From contig NZ_CP021416.1 in assembly GCF_002162315.1 (NCBI RefSeq), positions 2,554,207 through 2,618,206 of the forward strand: 64,000 nucleotides of DNA. Reading direction: 5' to 3'. The translations under genes were made by a program, and so were the position numbers. The notes under the pieces are model-generated. The model worked only from the letters and a program-made list of their open reading frames with translations. It made no database searches and was not told the DNA's origin. Each line of letters begins with the position of its first letter. Within the stretch, counting starts at the first letter, position 1. Positions 1 to 8,666 of this stretch are shown piece after piece. Origin of the DNA: Sulfurospirillum diekertiae (GTDB lineage Bacteria; Campylobacterota; Campylobacteria; Campylobacterales; Sulfurospirillaceae).

Positions 1-1
1 T

Positions 2-85
2 ATTTTAGTATCGTTTCTTAAGGACGATAAAGTCCATGTAAAAACGGAAGCAGAAAAAGGGATGGTTTTGTGGAACGTCGCTTAA
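2..85 (+). CDS. C-terminal fragment of an unidentified protein
   Basis: An open frame runs in from the left edge and ends at a TAA at 83-85, giving 27 residues ending in MVLWNVA. A strong terminator hairpin follows at once, which supports this as a real gene end. The piece is too short to assign to a family. It is rich in Lys, Asp and Glu. The start lies outside the window. Confidence 0.4.
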   Translation: MLVSFLKDDKVHVKTEAEKGMVLWNVA

Positions 86-117
86 GAAGATACCCTTAAT
101 CGGGCATCTTCTTTTTT
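84..117 (+). terminator. Rho-independent terminator
   Basis: A 12-bp stem (AAGAAGATaCCC at 84-95 pairing with GGGcATCTTCTT at 102-113, one mismatch) is followed by a T run on the + strand. The left arm overlaps the stop codon of the upstream fragment. It also lies just beyond the end of the converging molbindin gene, so it may serve both strands. Confidence 0.8.
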
Positions 118-119
118 GT

Positions 120-329
120 TTATTCTTTAATCAGTAAAACACTGACGGCTTTAACAATGACTTTGACTTTATCACCCTCTTTCAGCCCCATCTCTTCGAT
201 GGATTCCATCGTCATAACCGAACTCATTTTATTGGCAATGATGTCGCCCACATCGACTTGACACATCACTTCACCTTTTTTGATCTTTTTAACCGTTGCA
301 GTGATTTCATTTCGTGCGCCGTATTTCAT
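120..329 (-). CDS. mop: Molbindin (Mop), single TOBE domain
   Basis: A 69-residue protein made of one TOBE/Mop domain, starting MKYGARNEI and containing the family patterns TATVKKIKKGEV and GDKVKVIVKAVSVL. Molbindins are small cytoplasmic proteins that assemble into oligomers and bind molybdate or tungstate oxyanions at subunit interfaces. It lies directly downstream of cysA on the same strand, with 87 bp between them. Its presence beside a sulfate transporter, in a genome that makes a molybdenum or tungsten formate dehydrogenase, suggests a role in oxyanion storage or discrimination; that role is inferred. The family assignment is secure. Confidence 0.85.
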   Translation of the reverse strand: MKYGARNEITATVKKIKKGEVMCQVDVGDIIANKMSSVMTMESIEEMGLKEGDKVKVIVKAVSVLLIKE

Positions 330-400
330 CGTAGCTCCTTGTGGTAGATTGATAACAAAATGCTACTCCAAAGCCTTATAACCTGTCAATTCCGAACGCT

Positions 401-410
401 TTACATGTAA
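401..410. repeat. First of at least 35 TTACATGTAA palindromes
   Basis: Perfect copies found by eye start at 401, 4781, 10021, 14750, 16872, 21753, 22007, 22112, 22585, 24152, 25959, 28135, 28863, 29119, 32683, 33362, 34063, 35124, 35894, 37941, 39392, 40863, 42302, 44725, 44880, 46483, 50375, 51479, 52801, 54714, 56409, 59295, 60177, 60795 and 63202. One-mismatch copies are at 1643, 6018, 33831 and 44992. Most extend to TTTACATGTAAA. Inside genes they encode LHVK, (L/F)TCK or YM-stop, according to frame. Confidence 0.9.
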
Positions 411-416
411 AGATTT

Positions 417-1496
417 TTAGATGACATAATCGTTCCAAGAAGCCTCATTTGTATAAATGCGTGCATTGGAAAAATGAACAAATAAAGCGCCATTTTCATA
501 CGCTTTAATTGCTTGCCATTCCGTTTTTGAAATCTCCGCTTCAACCTTTTGGTGCTCATGCAGTGTTTCAAGCTCAACTCTTACGCGAGGACCTACCAAT
601 CTCCAACCAATCAGCTTCGCCTCGATGCCACCACCAAGGGCATTATCAATACTAATATGAATCTCATGCGGACGAACAAAAAGCGATGCCTCTTTAGAAC
701 TTCCAAGATCAGGCGTATTCAGTTCTGTATTTTCAAGATGCAGCGAGCCTTGTTCCACACGTGCATGAAAGAGATTGACATTGCCCAAAAAGCTATAGAC
801 AAACGGATTGGCAGGTCTGTCGTACACCTCTTCAGGAGTACCGATTTGCTCGATTTTTCCTTGATTCATCACAACGATTTTATCGGAAACTTCAAGCGCC
901 TCTTCTTGGTCGTGGGTTACAAACACGCTGGTAATGTGAATCTCATCGTGCAAAGCTCTTAACCACTGGCGCAATTCTTGGCGTACTTTGGCATCAAGCG
1001 CACCAAAAGGCTCATCGAGTAACAAGACTTTTGGCTCAACTGCAAGCGCACGCGCTAAAGCAACACGTTGACGTTGACCACCTGAGAGTTGCGATGGATA
1101 GCGATTGGCGATCCAGTCGAGTTGAATGAGCTTAAGAAGCTTATGTACCCGCTCTTTGATCTCCTCTTCACTCGGGCGTGTTGCTTTAGGGCGCACTCTT
1201 AAACCAAAGGCGACGTTTTCAAACACGCTCATGTGACGAAAAAGCGCGTAGTGCTGAAAAACAAACCCCACGCCTCGGTCACGTACGTGCGTTGCGGTGG
1301 TATCTTCTCCGTTAAAATAGATCGTTCCGCTATCGGCCTCTTCCAGCCCTGCGATAATGCGAAGCAAGGTTGTTTTGCCTGAGCCTGAAGGTCCAAGAAG
1401 TGCTACGAGCTCGCCATCGGGAATGGTTAAGTTAATGTTATCTAATGCTACAAAATTATCAAAACGCTTGTTAATCTGTGAAATCTGAATACTCAT
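417..1496 (-). CDS. cysA: Sulfate/thiosulfate ABC transporter ATPase CysA
   Basis: A 359-residue cytoplasmic ATPase that powers sulfate or thiosulfate import with CysT and CysW. Walker A is GPSGSGKTT at about 35-43, the ABC signature is LSGGQRQR at about 138-145, Walker B is [11 protein letters not shown] at about 159, and the switch histidine lies in VTHDQEEAL. The last ~120 residues form the extra regulatory domain typical of CysA (about 350-365 residues in the family). It is the last transporter gene of an operon read sbp-cysT-cysW-cysA, 9 bp after cysW. A copy of the palindrome TTACATGTAA (401-410) sits just after its stop. Confidence 0.95.
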   Translation of the reverse strand: MSIQISQINKRFDNFVALDNINLTIPDGELVALLGPSGSGKTTLLRIIAGLEEADSGTIYFNGEDTTATHVRDRGVGFVFQHYALFRHMSVFENVAFGLRVRPKATRPSEEEIKERVHKLLKLIQLDWIANRYPSQLSGGQRQRVALARALAVEPKVLLLDEPFGALDAKVRQELRQWLRALHDEIHITSVFVTHDQEEALEVSDKIVVMNQGKIEQIGTPEEVYDRPANPFVYSFLGNVNLFHARVEQGSLHLENTELNTPDLGSSKEASLFVRPHEIHISIDNALGGGIEAKLIGWRLVGPRVRVELETLHEHQKVEAEISKTEWQAIKAYENGALFVHFSNARIYTNEASWNDYVI

Positions 1497-1505
1497 GGTT
1501 TATCC

Positions 1506-2342
1506 TTAGTGGGCAAGTGAGCGTTTTTTACCGATGCGCCACTCAATGAAACTTTTTAACACCAATGTCACCAGTGCTAAAAGGGTTAAAAGTGAAGCAA
1601 CCGCAAAAGCCGCGGTGAAAAGGTACTCGCCGTATAAAATCTCTACATGTAAAGGCATTGTTGTCGTTAAGCCTCTGATATGACCTGAAACAACCGCAAC
1701 CGCTCCAAACTCGCCCATGGCTCTCGCGTTACTGAGAATAACACCATAAAGCAGACCCCATTTGATGTTGGGAAGCGTCACTTTCCAAAACGTTTGCCAC
1801 CCTGAGGCGCCGAGTGTTAAGGCAGACTCTTCTTCATCTTTGCCTTGCTCTTGCATCAAAGGAATGATCTCACGTGCCACAAAGGGCGAGGTGATAAACA
1901 GCGTCGCAATTATAATGCCCGGAGTCGCAAAGACAATGCGAATATCATGCGAGCCTAACCACGCCCCAAACCAACCTTGACTTCCAAATAAAAGCACAAA
2001 AATAAGACCTGCAATGACTGGCGAAACCGCAAAAGGCAGATCAATCAGGGTAATTAAAAACCCTTTACCTCGAAATTCAAACTTGGCGATCAACCACGCC
2101 GTGGCAACACCAAAAACGGTATTGAGCGGAACCGTAATCAAGACCACTAAAAGGGTTAGTTTAATCGCTGCAATGGCATCTGGTTCACTGATGGATTCCC
2201 AGTAAACTTTCCACCCTTTGGCTAGAGCTTCACTAAAAACCACCGCCAAAGGAAGCACTAAAAAAATTCCTAAGAAAAGAAGCGTAATACCCAATAAAAG
2301 TGGTTTAAGCCATCTTGGCTCTAAACGATGTTCTATTTGCAT
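1506..2342 (-). CDS. cysW: Sulfate ABC transporter permease CysW
   Basis: A 278-residue inner-membrane permease with about six hydrophobic helices. The cytoplasmic EAA loop that contacts CysA is visible as [19 protein letters not shown] near residue 170. It pairs with CysT to form the channel for sulfate handed over by the periplasmic Sbp protein. It is 9 bp from both cysT upstream and cysA downstream, so the genes are co-transcribed. Length and gene order fit CysW rather than a molybdate ModB permease. Confidence 0.93.
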   Translation of the reverse strand: MQIEHRLEPRWLKPLLLGITLLFLGIFLVLPLAVVFSEALAKGWKVYWESISEPDAIAAIKLTLLVVLITVPLNTVFGVATAWLIAKFEFRGKGFLITLIDLPFAVSPVIAGLIFVLLFGSQGWFGAWLGSHDIRIVFATPGIIIATLFITSPFVAREIIPLMQEQGKDEEESALTLGASGWQTFWKVTLPNIKWGLLYGVILSNARAMGEFGAVAVVSGHIRGLTTTMPLHVEILYGEYLFTAAFAVASLLTLLALVTLVLKSFIEWRIGKKRSLAH

Positions 2343-2351
2343 TCTCTTTTC

Positions 2352-3182
2352 CTATAAACTTTTTTCGCGACTGTAAATCTGAATAGCATTAATCAAAAAC
2401 AAAATGACAAACGTTGCAAGCAACATCACGGTTCCCACTGCCGTTGCACCCACATAATCAAACTGCGAAAGCTTGGTCACGATGATGAGTGGCACGATTT
2501 CGCTCACAAAAGGCATATTGCTTGAGATAAAAATGATGGAGCCATACTCACCCAACGCTCGTGCAAACGAGAGTGCAAAGCCTGTTAAAAGAGCTGGCAT
2601 TAAAGAGGGTAAAATGACCCTGCTAAACGTCTGCCACCACGAAGCTCCAAGGCTTGTTGATGCCTCTTCAAACTCTTTTTCAAACTCCTCAATGACGGGC
2701 TGAACGGTACGCACCACAAAGGGAAGCCCGATGAAGACGAGTGCAACCACAACACCTGCTTTAGAATAGGCAATCTGAATCCCAAATGGATCTAAAAGTC
2801 TACCGATCCAACCACTTTGCGCAAAAATTGCCGCTAGGGCAATACCCGCAACGGCGGTTGGAAGTGCAAAAGGCAAATCAACCAGTGCATCGACAATTTT
2901 TTTACCAAAAAAGTTATAACGAGCCAGAGTCCACGCAACGATAAGTCCAAAAAAGAGATTGATAACCGCCGCAATAAGACTTGCGCCAAAACTCAGTTTA
3001 AACGAAGCCAGAACTCTAGGATCAAGGATGACCGCACCAAATTCGCTCCACGAAAGCTTGGTGGTATAAAGGAGTAATCCTCCTAGTGGAATGAGCACTA
3101 GGAGGATTACGTAGGTCAGGCTAAAGCCAAGCGTCAGACCAAAACCTGGCAAGACACTCGGTTTTCTAAAGCGCCATTTCAT
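2352..3182 (-). CDS. cysT: Sulfate ABC transporter permease CysT (CysU)
   Basis: A 276-residue inner-membrane permease with about six transmembrane helices and an EAA loop ([21 protein letters not shown] near residue 172). It is the heterodimer partner of CysW. The N-terminal part [19 protein letters not shown] is the usual CysT start. Its first codon overlaps the end of sbp by four bases, indicating translational coupling to the binding-protein gene. Confidence 0.93.
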   Translation of the reverse strand: MKWRFRKPSVLPGFGLTLGFSLTYVILLVLIPLGGLLLYTTKLSWSEFGAVILDPRVLASFKLSFGASLIAAVINLFFGLIVAWTLARYNFFGKKIVDALVDLPFALPTAVAGIALAAIFAQSGWIGRLLDPFGIQIAYSKAGVVVALVFIGLPFVVRTVQPVIEEFEKEFEEASTSLGASWWQTFSRVILPSLMPALLTGFALSFARALGEYGSIIFISSNMPFVSEIVPLIIVTKLSQFDYVGATAVGTVMLLATFVILFLINAIQIYSREKSL

Positions 3183-4198
3183 CGCTTGATTGAAGCGAAG
3201 ATCTTGTCAAACTCGCCACCGTCAGCAAAGTGTTTTTTCTGAGCTTCACCCCACCCGTTAAAGACGGCGTCAATGGTAAAGAGTTTTAGCTTTGGAAAGT
3301 TTGCTTCGCTCTCTTTGATAATTTCAGGATCGGTTGGCCGGTAGTAATTTTTAGCCGCAATTCTCTGTCCCTCTTTAGAGTAGAGGTACTCTAAGTAAGC
3401 GGTTGCTACCTCTTTCGTTCCTTTTTTGTCCACATTTTTATCCACAATGCTGACACTTGGCTCTGCTAGGATACTGATGCTCGGAACGACAATATCAAAC
3501 TTATCCGGTCCTAGTTCTTTAATCGACAAGATCGCTTCATTTTCCCAAGCAATTAAAATATCGCCCAAACCTCTTTGGACAAAAGTATTGGTCGCACCTC
3601 TTGCTCCCGAATCGAGCACAGGAACATTCGCATAGATTTTAGAGACAAACTCTCTGGCTTTCTCTTCACTACCGTATTTTTCAAGTCCATAACCCCATGC
3701 GGCCAAATGGTTCCATCTAGCACCTCCTGAAGTTTTAGGATTTGGAGTAATGACTTTAACATCTGGCTTGGCTAAATCATCCCAATCTTTAATCCCTTTA
3801 GGGTTGCCTTTACGTACCAAGAAGACAATGGTAGAGGTGTAGGGTGCGCTGTTATGGGCAAAGCGTTTTTGCCAATTTGGGTCAATCGCATGTGCTTTTT
3901 CAGCAATCGCATCGACATCATAAGCAAGGGCTAATGTGACGACATCGGCATCCAAACCGTCTATAACACTTCTAGCTTGTGCACCAGACCCTCCGTGTGA
4001 TTGACGAATCGTGACATTATCACCTTTGAGCTCTTTCCAGTGTTTGGCAAAGGCTTGGTTATACTCTTTGTAAAACTCACGCGTTGGATCATACGAGACA
4101 TTGAGCAAGGAGATATCTGCGGCGTGAACAAAAGGCGCTACAAGCGCCAAAACTACTATGGCTACCCCAAAGAGGTTGTTTGATTTGAAGAATTTCAT
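3179..4198 (-). CDS. sbp: Periplasmic sulfate-binding protein
   Basis: A 339-residue secreted protein with a signal peptide of about 26 residues ending in PFVHA. The mature part starts [21 protein letters not shown] and has the Sbp signatures [18 protein letters not shown] and [19 protein letters not shown], which contribute to sulfate binding in this family. It delivers sulfate to CysTW. It is the first structural gene of the operon and lies 61 nt after the Cys-ending leader ORF. A thiosulfate-binding CysP is the alternative, but the motifs fit Sbp better. Confidence 0.93.
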   Translation of the reverse strand: MKFFKSNNLFGVAIVVLALVAPFVHAADISLLNVSYDPTREFYKEYNQAFAKHWKELKGDNVTIRQSHGGSGAQARSVIDGLDADVVTLALAYDVDAIAEKAHAIDPNWQKRFAHNSAPYTSTIVFLVRKGNPKGIKDWDDLAKPDVKVITPNPKTSGGARWNHLAAWGYGLEKYGSEEKAREFVSKIYANVPVLDSGARGATNTFVQRGLGDILIAWENEAILSIKELGPDKFDIVVPSISILAEPSVSIVDKNVDKKGTKEVATAYLEYLYSKEGQRIAAKNYYRPTDPEIIKESEANFPKLKLFTIDAVFNGWGEAQKKHFADGGEFDKIFASIKR

Positions 4199-4259
4199 GT
4201 TTTTTCCTTTTACTTTTGTGTGCTATTGATTTGATTTTTTTACATATAAGACGTTTTTT

Positions 4260-4325
4260 TTAGCAACACATCAGACAAAAAACATGAGCACTATTCCCAT
4301 GAATAGGGGGAAAATTAGACTTCAT
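4260..4325 (-). CDS. Cys-ending leader peptide upstream of sulfate transport operon (predicted)
   Basis: A 21-codon ORF with a near-perfect Shine-Dalgarno (GGAGGTAACC directly before ATG at 4325) ends in FCLMCC followed immediately by TAA, with Cys at codons 17, 20 and 21. It lies in the 5' leader of sbp. Leader peptides rich in the codon of the end product are a known attenuation device, and Cys-rich leader ORFs before sulfur genes are known in other bacteria. The inference is that scarcity of Cys-tRNA stalls ribosomes here and raises expression of the transporter. No intrinsic terminator is seen in the 61-nt spacer, so control may be by coupling or Rho. A 6-bp hairpin (4291-4306) lies inside the ORF. 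Confidence 0.65.
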   Translation of the reverse strand: MKSNFPPIHGNSAHVFCLMCC

Positions 4326-4433
4326 GGTTACCTCCTTGTTTTAAATTGACGAAATAATAGCAGGTTTATTTTTAATTGTCAAGAATATCGAGCGATTTAC
4401 TAATATATAAAATCTTTTTAGTCTCTTTTATGT

Positions 4434-4439
4434 TATAAT
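4434..4439 (+). promoter_or_regulatory. -10 box of crcB promoter
   Basis: TATAAT preceded by TATGT lies 29 bp before the crcB start codon. The upstream region is T-rich, as usual for Campylobacterota sigma-70 promoters, which often lack a clear -35 box. No fluoride riboswitch fold was found between it and the gene. Confidence 0.6.
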
Positions 4440-4468
4440 CTTTTTAAATTTGTAAAAAGGTCTTTTTG

Positions 4469-4858
4469 ATGTTTTACACCGTTTTGGCTATTTTTTCAGG
4501 TGCTGGTTTTGGCGCACTTTTACGCTGGTTTCTGGGAACAAAACTGAACAGTATCTATCCTTCACTTCCTCTAGGAACACTCAGTGCCAATCTTTTAGGT
4601 GGCTATCTTATCGGTTTGGCTATTGCTTTTTTTGCTTCCAATACAGCACTCACTCCAGAATGGCGACTTTTTATTATTACAGGTTTTTTAGGTGGGCTCA
4701 CCACCTTTAGCACTTTTAGTGCCGAGATTGTTACGCTCATTCAAGAGGGGCGCTTGAGCCTGAGCATTATGGCAGCTCTTTTACATGTAATAGGTTCTAT
4801 CACAATGACATTTTTAGGCATCGCCAGTTACACCCTACTTCAAAAAGGAAGCTTATGA
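4469..4858 (+). CDS. crcB: Fluoride exporter CrcB/FEX
   Basis: A 129-residue, four-helix membrane protein of the Fluc/CrcB family. Visible motifs are [13 protein letters not shown] near the N-terminus, the pore segment [14 protein letters not shown] with the conserved Asn, and [12 protein letters not shown], whose Phe residues line the ion path in this family. It forms dimeric fluoride channels in the inner membrane. I chose ATG 4469 over the in-frame TTG at 4466 because AAAAGG at 4456-4460 is better spaced. It overlaps the next gene by four bases. Confidence 0.93.
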   Translation: MFYTVLAIFSGAGFGALLRWFLGTKLNSIYPSLPLGTLSANLLGGYLIGLAIAFFASNTALTPEWRLFIITGFLGGLTTFSTFSAEIVTLIQEGRLSLSIMAALLHVIGSITMTFLGIASYTLLQKGSL

Positions 4859-5166
4859 AAGGTTTTCAACTCGTTTTTTCAACCCTACAAAGTCGTAAAC
4901 ACCCAAACGGTGAACATATCAGCCATTGGCTTGTTGAAGTAACCGAAAAAATTGGCATTAAAGGCGTCACAATTTTAAACGCTGCGCAGGGAATCGGTCG
5001 TGATGGGAAACTCCACTCATCAACCTTTTTTGAGCTTGCTGATGAACCACTCGAAATCATCATGAACGTAAGCGATACAGAATGTGAAAAACTATTTACT
5101 CTTTTAAATGAAGAAAAATTAGGACTTTTTTACACCAAAACGGCTATTGAGTATGGAACAGTTTAA
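4855..5166 (+). CDS. DUF190 family protein
   Basis: A 103-residue soluble protein with a ferredoxin-like or PII-like fold predicted for DUF190 (pattern [19 protein letters not shown], then [15 protein letters not shown]). DUF190 genes commonly sit beside crcB. It overlaps crcB by four bases (ATGA), so it is translated with it. A regulatory or accessory role in fluoride resistance is likely from context, but its biochemical activity is not known. Confidence 0.85.
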   Translation: MKGFQLVFSTLQSRKHPNGEHISHWLVEVTEKIGIKGVTILNAAQGIGRDGKLHSSTFFELADEPLEIIMNVSDTECEKLFTLLNEEKLGLFYTKTAIEYGTV

Positions 5167-5657
5167 GCATACCCTTATTATTTAGATAGACAACTCTCTT
5201 CTCAACATTTGTCATAGACTATAAATTTATATTATATTTACCCACTTATAGATAGACGAATTTTATATTTATCATTTTTCTATTAATTATTTTAAATGCA
5301 AATAACTAGCGTTATATACTTTTCATAATCTTATTAAGTATATTTTATTAAATATACCAATGGTACAAGAATACAAAAACACAATCATGTTGTAAAAGTA
5401 CCATAAAAACGCTCTAAAATGTATATTTTAGACACTAAAATGACACTTTTAGTACAAAATGTGGGCTTAAAAGTACAATCATTTCTCTCTAAAATCCATT
5501 TCTATTGAACTACCCTATCTGATATACTTCACAAAAATATAGAAATATTGAGGTTTTAGTTATTCTTTTTTTGCATATTTGTGACGTAAAAAATATAACT
5601 ATTTCAACGAATTAATACATTTTAATCCATCAAATTTTTCTAATGAAGGAGGGAATG
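5167..5657. other. AT-rich intergenic region with inverted and direct repeats
   Basis: About 490 bp without a convincing gene. It holds a 9-bp direct repeat TAGATAGAC (5183-5191 and 5249-5257), a perfect inverted repeat ACTAAAA-n6-TTTTAGT (5434-5453), and several near-copies of AAAAGTAC (around 5393, 5448 and 5469). This is probably the regulatory region of the following AraC gene. No RNA gene was recognised. Confidence 0.5.
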
Positions 5658-6470
5658 ATGACACTACCTATTTTTACGATTAAAGAAGAACATTTTAAAA
5701 TAGATAAAATAGACTATCTTTCTCCTGTTCCTAGGCATAAACATGATTGTTATGAGCTTTTCTTTATTTTTAAGGGCGAAGGAACATTTTATGTTGATTG
5801 CCAAAGTTATGAAATTCATGAGAATTCATTTTTTTTAGTATCCCCCAATCAAATTCATGGATGGGAATATACGCAAAATCTTCATGGCTACCTTCTCAAG
5901 TTTGATATGTCTTTCTTTTCTGAAAGATCATTTATTGAATATCTGTCTATTTTTCACTTTGATACCGTCAATGTTAGTGAGTCTGAATTCTTATCCTTTG
6001 AAACTATTTTGAAAAGTTTACATGTAGAATATAGGATGACAAAATCATTTAAAGAGTGCACTATCACTAACCTCATTCAAATTTTACTCATTTATGTAAA
6101 ACGCGCTTTGCCAGCGAAACCAGCATCCGTCATGACAAATACATTATTTACAAAACTCAATGATCTTATGCACGAGAACCACTACCAACTCACACCTGTA
6201 ACCTATTATGCTAAAAAATTAAAAACCAGTATTAAATTACTCAATCAAGCAATTAAAGAGAGTACCGGGTTTAATTGCAGTGAGTTTATTCGTTCAAAAA
6301 CGATACAAGAAGCCAAAAGGCTTCTCAAATATGACACGATGTCTTGCAATGAAATTGCCGATCATTTAGGTTTTATTGACCCCGCTTATTTCAGCCGTTT
6401 CTTCAAAAGAGAAGTTGGTACTTCTCCTAAAAGCTTTCGAAATGAATTGGACGGAAAGTACAATTTTTAA
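5658..6470 (+). CDS. AraC family transcriptional regulator
   Basis: A cytoplasmic one-component regulator of about 270 residues. The N-terminal half is a cupin-like sensor (PRHKHDCYELFFIFKGEGTF near residues 24-43); the C-terminal third has two helix-turn-helix motifs (TYYAKKLKTSIKLLNQAIKE and SCNEIADHLGFIDPAYFSRF). I chose ATG 5658 because AAGGAGG at 5647-5652 would lie inside the coding region if the upstream ATG 5643 were used. It faces a porin gene on the same strand and is a close paralogue of the broken regulator at 9150-9991. It probably controls the porin/YceI/DoxX block; the ligand is unknown. Confidence 0.9.
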   Translation: MTLPIFTIKEEHFKIDKIDYLSPVPRHKHDCYELFFIFKGEGTFYVDCQSYEIHENSFFLVSPNQIHGWEYTQNLHGYLLKFDMSFFSERSFIEYLSIFHFDTVNVSESEFLSFETILKSLHVEYRMTKSFKECTITNLIQILLIYVKRALPAKPASVMTNTLFTKLNDLMHENHYQLTPVTYYAKKLKTSIKLLNQAIKESTGFNCSEFIRSKTIQEAKRLLKYDTMSCNEIADHLGFIDPAYFSRFFKREVGTSPKSFRNELDGKYNF

Positions 6471-6506
6471 TAATGAAAATCCATTTTAAAAATAAATATT
6501 ACAAGT

Positions 6507-6512
6507 TATAAT
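6507..6512 (+). promoter_or_regulatory. -10 box of porin promoter
   Basis: TATAAT in an AT-rich stretch, 32 bp before the porin ATG. A strong Shine-Dalgarno GGAGGAATTACA precedes the start. No clear -35 box is visible, which fits an activator-dependent promoter, possibly served by the adjacent AraC regulator. Confidence 0.5.
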
Positions 6513-6543
6513 TTATCTGAAATTAAATTTTGGAGGAATTACA

Positions 6544-7869
6544 ATGAAAAAATTCGCTGTTGTACTATTAAGTACCGTTGTTTGTGGCACTTTGGCGAGT
6601 GCTAAGATTGTTCAACAATTTGAACCAGAAAAAGACACTTCTGCTTTTAATGGTAAACCAGAAGTCAGTTTTGCAGTTGATTTATCATTTTATTATCAAG
6701 GAATAGATCAAGCTTGGAGTGCCTCTAAGTATGCACCTCATGTTGATGCTAATACATGGAATGTTCCAGGTAATACAGGTGCAGGAGTTGGTGATGCAGA
6801 GTCAGCTTTAAGCTTACCAAGTGCAAACTTTGATATCAATGCGAAAGTGATGAGTGGTTTTAACGTTAAACTACAAACTATGTTAGCATCACACCATCAC
6901 AACGAGACTTATGTTAAAGGTGGTTATGCAACCATTGATAACCTTGATTTTATTGCTCCAGGGTTTTTATCTGGCTTTATGAAAGATGCAACCATTAAAA
7001 TTGGTGTTAATGACATTAACTATGGTGATGATCAATATAGAAGAACCGATAATGCAAATGTTATGAGAAATCCATTTATTAATAATTTAGCTGTTGATGC
7101 CGAGGATCAAGGTACTCATATTGAATTACTTTATCGTATCCCTGCGATTAGTTCTTTTGTTATGGTGGGTATTACAAATGGTCAAGCTAATCCTCAAGAT
7201 ACAGCTGAGTCAGATACCTATGGTACAACAAGTAACACTTATGCCGTTTATGGAAAAATTGGCTTTGATCATGACTATACTGACAATTTAAGACTTAGAA
7301 TTACAGAATCTGTTTATAATGTTTCTGATGTCAATAGACAAGATTTATATGAAGGTGATAAAGCGGGTAATGTTATTCGAAATGTTTATGGTACGGTTAA
7401 TTCGGCTGTTTTATCTTCTGGTTGGGATCCTACAAGAAATTATGTTAATTACAAGGGTACCAAACAATTTTCCTCTGCTCCTGATGTCTTCGCTTCTAAA
7501 ACCAATCTTTTTGTAAAATATTACGATACAGAACTTTATGGAATGTATGAAATCATAAATGCTGAAGACACTATGGGTAAATCTATTGACGTTGACCATT
7601 ATGCCATTGATCTTGTACAACGTTTTTACAATGACAAATTCTGGGTAGCTGCTCGTTATGAAAATGCCGTTCAAAAATACAATGATAGCTATAACGACCT
7701 TGGTGATGCAGAGTTAACACAATACCAAGCAACACTTGGTTGGTTCCTCTCTAAAAATGCGGTTGCGAAACTTGAATACATCAAACAAGAGAGAGAGAAA
7801 TTCTCAATCTATAATGGCGGTAAAGCAGACTTCAACGGCTTTATGGTCAATGCATCTCTTAGCTTCTAA
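6544..7869 (+). CDS. Outer-membrane porin-like beta-barrel protein
   Basis: A 441-residue secreted protein with a signal peptide (MKKFAVVLLSTVVCGTLASA). The mature part has alternating polar and aromatic residues and ends in MVNASLSF, with the C-terminal Phe typical of outer-membrane barrels recognised by BamA. Segments such as GFNVKLQTMLASHH and DNLRLRITESVYNVSD look like barrel strands. It resembles the Campylobacterota major outer-membrane porin type. Substrate is unknown. It has a strong ribosome site and is followed 17 bp later by yceI, suggesting one transcript. Codon use and AT content differ somewhat from the neighbouring formate dehydrogenase locus. Confidence 0.75.
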   Translation: MKKFAVVLLSTVVCGTLASAKIVQQFEPEKDTSAFNGKPEVSFAVDLSFYYQGIDQAWSASKYAPHVDANTWNVPGNTGAGVGDAESALSLPSANFDINAKVMSGFNVKLQTMLASHHHNETYVKGGYATIDNLDFIAPGFLSGFMKDATIKIGVNDINYGDDQYRRTDNANVMRNPFINNLAVDAEDQGTHIELLYRIPAISSFVMVGITNGQANPQDTAESDTYGTTSNTYAVYGKIGFDHDYTDNLRLRITESVYNVSDVNRQDLYEGDKAGNVIRNVYGTVNSAVLSSGWDPTRNYVNYKGTKQFSSAPDVFASKTNLFVKYYDTELYGMYEIINAEDTMGKSIDVDHYAIDLVQRFYNDKFWVAARYENAVQKYNDSYNDLGDAELTQYQATLGWFLSKNAVAKLEYIKQEREKFSIYNGGKADFNGFMVNASLSF

Positions 7870-7886
7870 TTTTATAAGGATTTAAT

Positions 7887-8369
7887 GTGAAAAAATTGAT
7901 TTGTAGCCTTTTGCTTTTATCTGGCTTAGTTTATGCGGAAAATATTGAGATTCATGGAACATCTACATTGCATGATTGGAAAATGGTCTCTAACAAAACC
8001 GATGTTGCTTTTGAAAATGATGGTTCTAAAATCACAAAATTGAACGTTTCTGTTCAAATTAAGACGCTAAAAAGCGGTGACGAGGGACTGGATGAAAAAG
8101 CCTATGATACCCTTAAAATTGACCGTAATAATGTCATCACCTTCAAAATGGTTGATGCAGATCTTGCAGCTGGTACGATCAAGGGTGTGTTCAAAGTATT
8201 GGATAAAGAGCGAACTGAAACATTAAAACCTGAGGTTTTAACACTTGATCATGTTTCTGGTAGCTTTAAAGTAAAAATGACTGAATTTGGTCTTGAGATT
8301 CCTTCAGTCATGTTCGGTGCCATTAAATCAGGTGATGAAGTAACCGTTAAATACGACATCAAAAAATAA
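7887..8369 (+). CDS. YceI family periplasmic protein
   Basis: A 160-residue protein with a 17-residue signal peptide ending in GLVYA and a YceI lipocalin-like domain (IEIHGTSTLHDWKM at the start, then GVFKVLDKERTETLKPEV). YceI proteins bind long isoprenoid or amphiphilic ligands in the periplasm. It lies 17 bp after the porin gene, so is probably co-transcribed with it. A second, more canonical YceI is encoded at 25388-25954. The specific ligand cannot be read from the sequence. Confidence 0.85.
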   Translation: MKKLICSLLLLSGLVYAENIEIHGTSTLHDWKMVSNKTDVAFENDGSKITKLNVSVQIKTLKSGDEGLDEKAYDTLKIDRNNVITFKMVDADLAAGTIKGVFKVLDKERTETLKPEVLTLDHVSGSFKVKMTEFGLEIPSVMFGAIKSGDEVTVKYDIKK

Positions 8370-8394
8370 CATTTTTTTAGCCCATTTTTATCTA

Positions 8395-8431
8395 AGAAGA
8401 GAGGTTTGTACCGCCAAGCGACCTCTCTTCT
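8395..8431 (+). terminator. Hairpin after yceI, probable terminator
   Basis: AGAAGAGAGGT (8395-8405) pairs perfectly with ACCTCTCTTCT (8421-8431). The following sequence is only moderately T-rich, so termination efficiency is uncertain. Confidence 0.55.
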
Positions 8432-8448
8432 CTCTCCTTGAAAACGAC

Positions 8449-8502
8449 TTATACAATGGCTAAAAGCTTTATTTTTATTTAAAGTTTGTAGCCATTGTAT
8501 AA
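8449..8502. repeat. 22-bp inverted repeat with 10-bp loop
   Basis: The arm starting TTATACAATGGCTA at 8449 is repeated in inverted form ending at 8502, 22 bp each with two mismatches around the loop ATTTTTATTT. It lies between yceI and doxX with no gene inside. It could be a strong RNA hairpin, a regulator site, or the remnant of a small mobile inverted-repeat element. Confidence 0.6.
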
Positions 8503-8631
8503 GCCATCATATCGTTGTTAATAATTTATGCTAGAGTTTAACCGTTTTTATTGTACTTTAAAACAGTTTTTTTACTTGAAAATACAATAATTTGCTGTGA
8601 AAGTCTATTTTAACGTCGGAATAAAGTTGTT

Positions 8632-8645
8632 ATACTCCTGAGTAT
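8632..8645. promoter_or_regulatory. Palindromic operator candidate before doxX gene
   Basis: ATACTC-CT-GAGTAT is a perfect 6+6 palindrome 22 bp before the start codon, beside the ribosome site. Its position suits a repressor or RNA-level control. No regulator can be assigned. Confidence 0.4.
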
Positions 8646-8666
8646 CAAATTGCTTAGGAGTTTATT

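Noticed and set aside
549-962. 137-residue + strand ORF inside cysA
   Set aside because: It is antisense to a clear ABC ATPase and has no recognisable domain.
1643-1652. CTACATGTAA as a full member of the iterated palindrome
   Set aside because: It differs at one position from the perfect motif, so it is listed only as a near copy.
4326-4468. Fluoride riboswitch before crcB
   Set aside because: No GGNGAUGG-type motif or pseudoknot-capable arms were seen.
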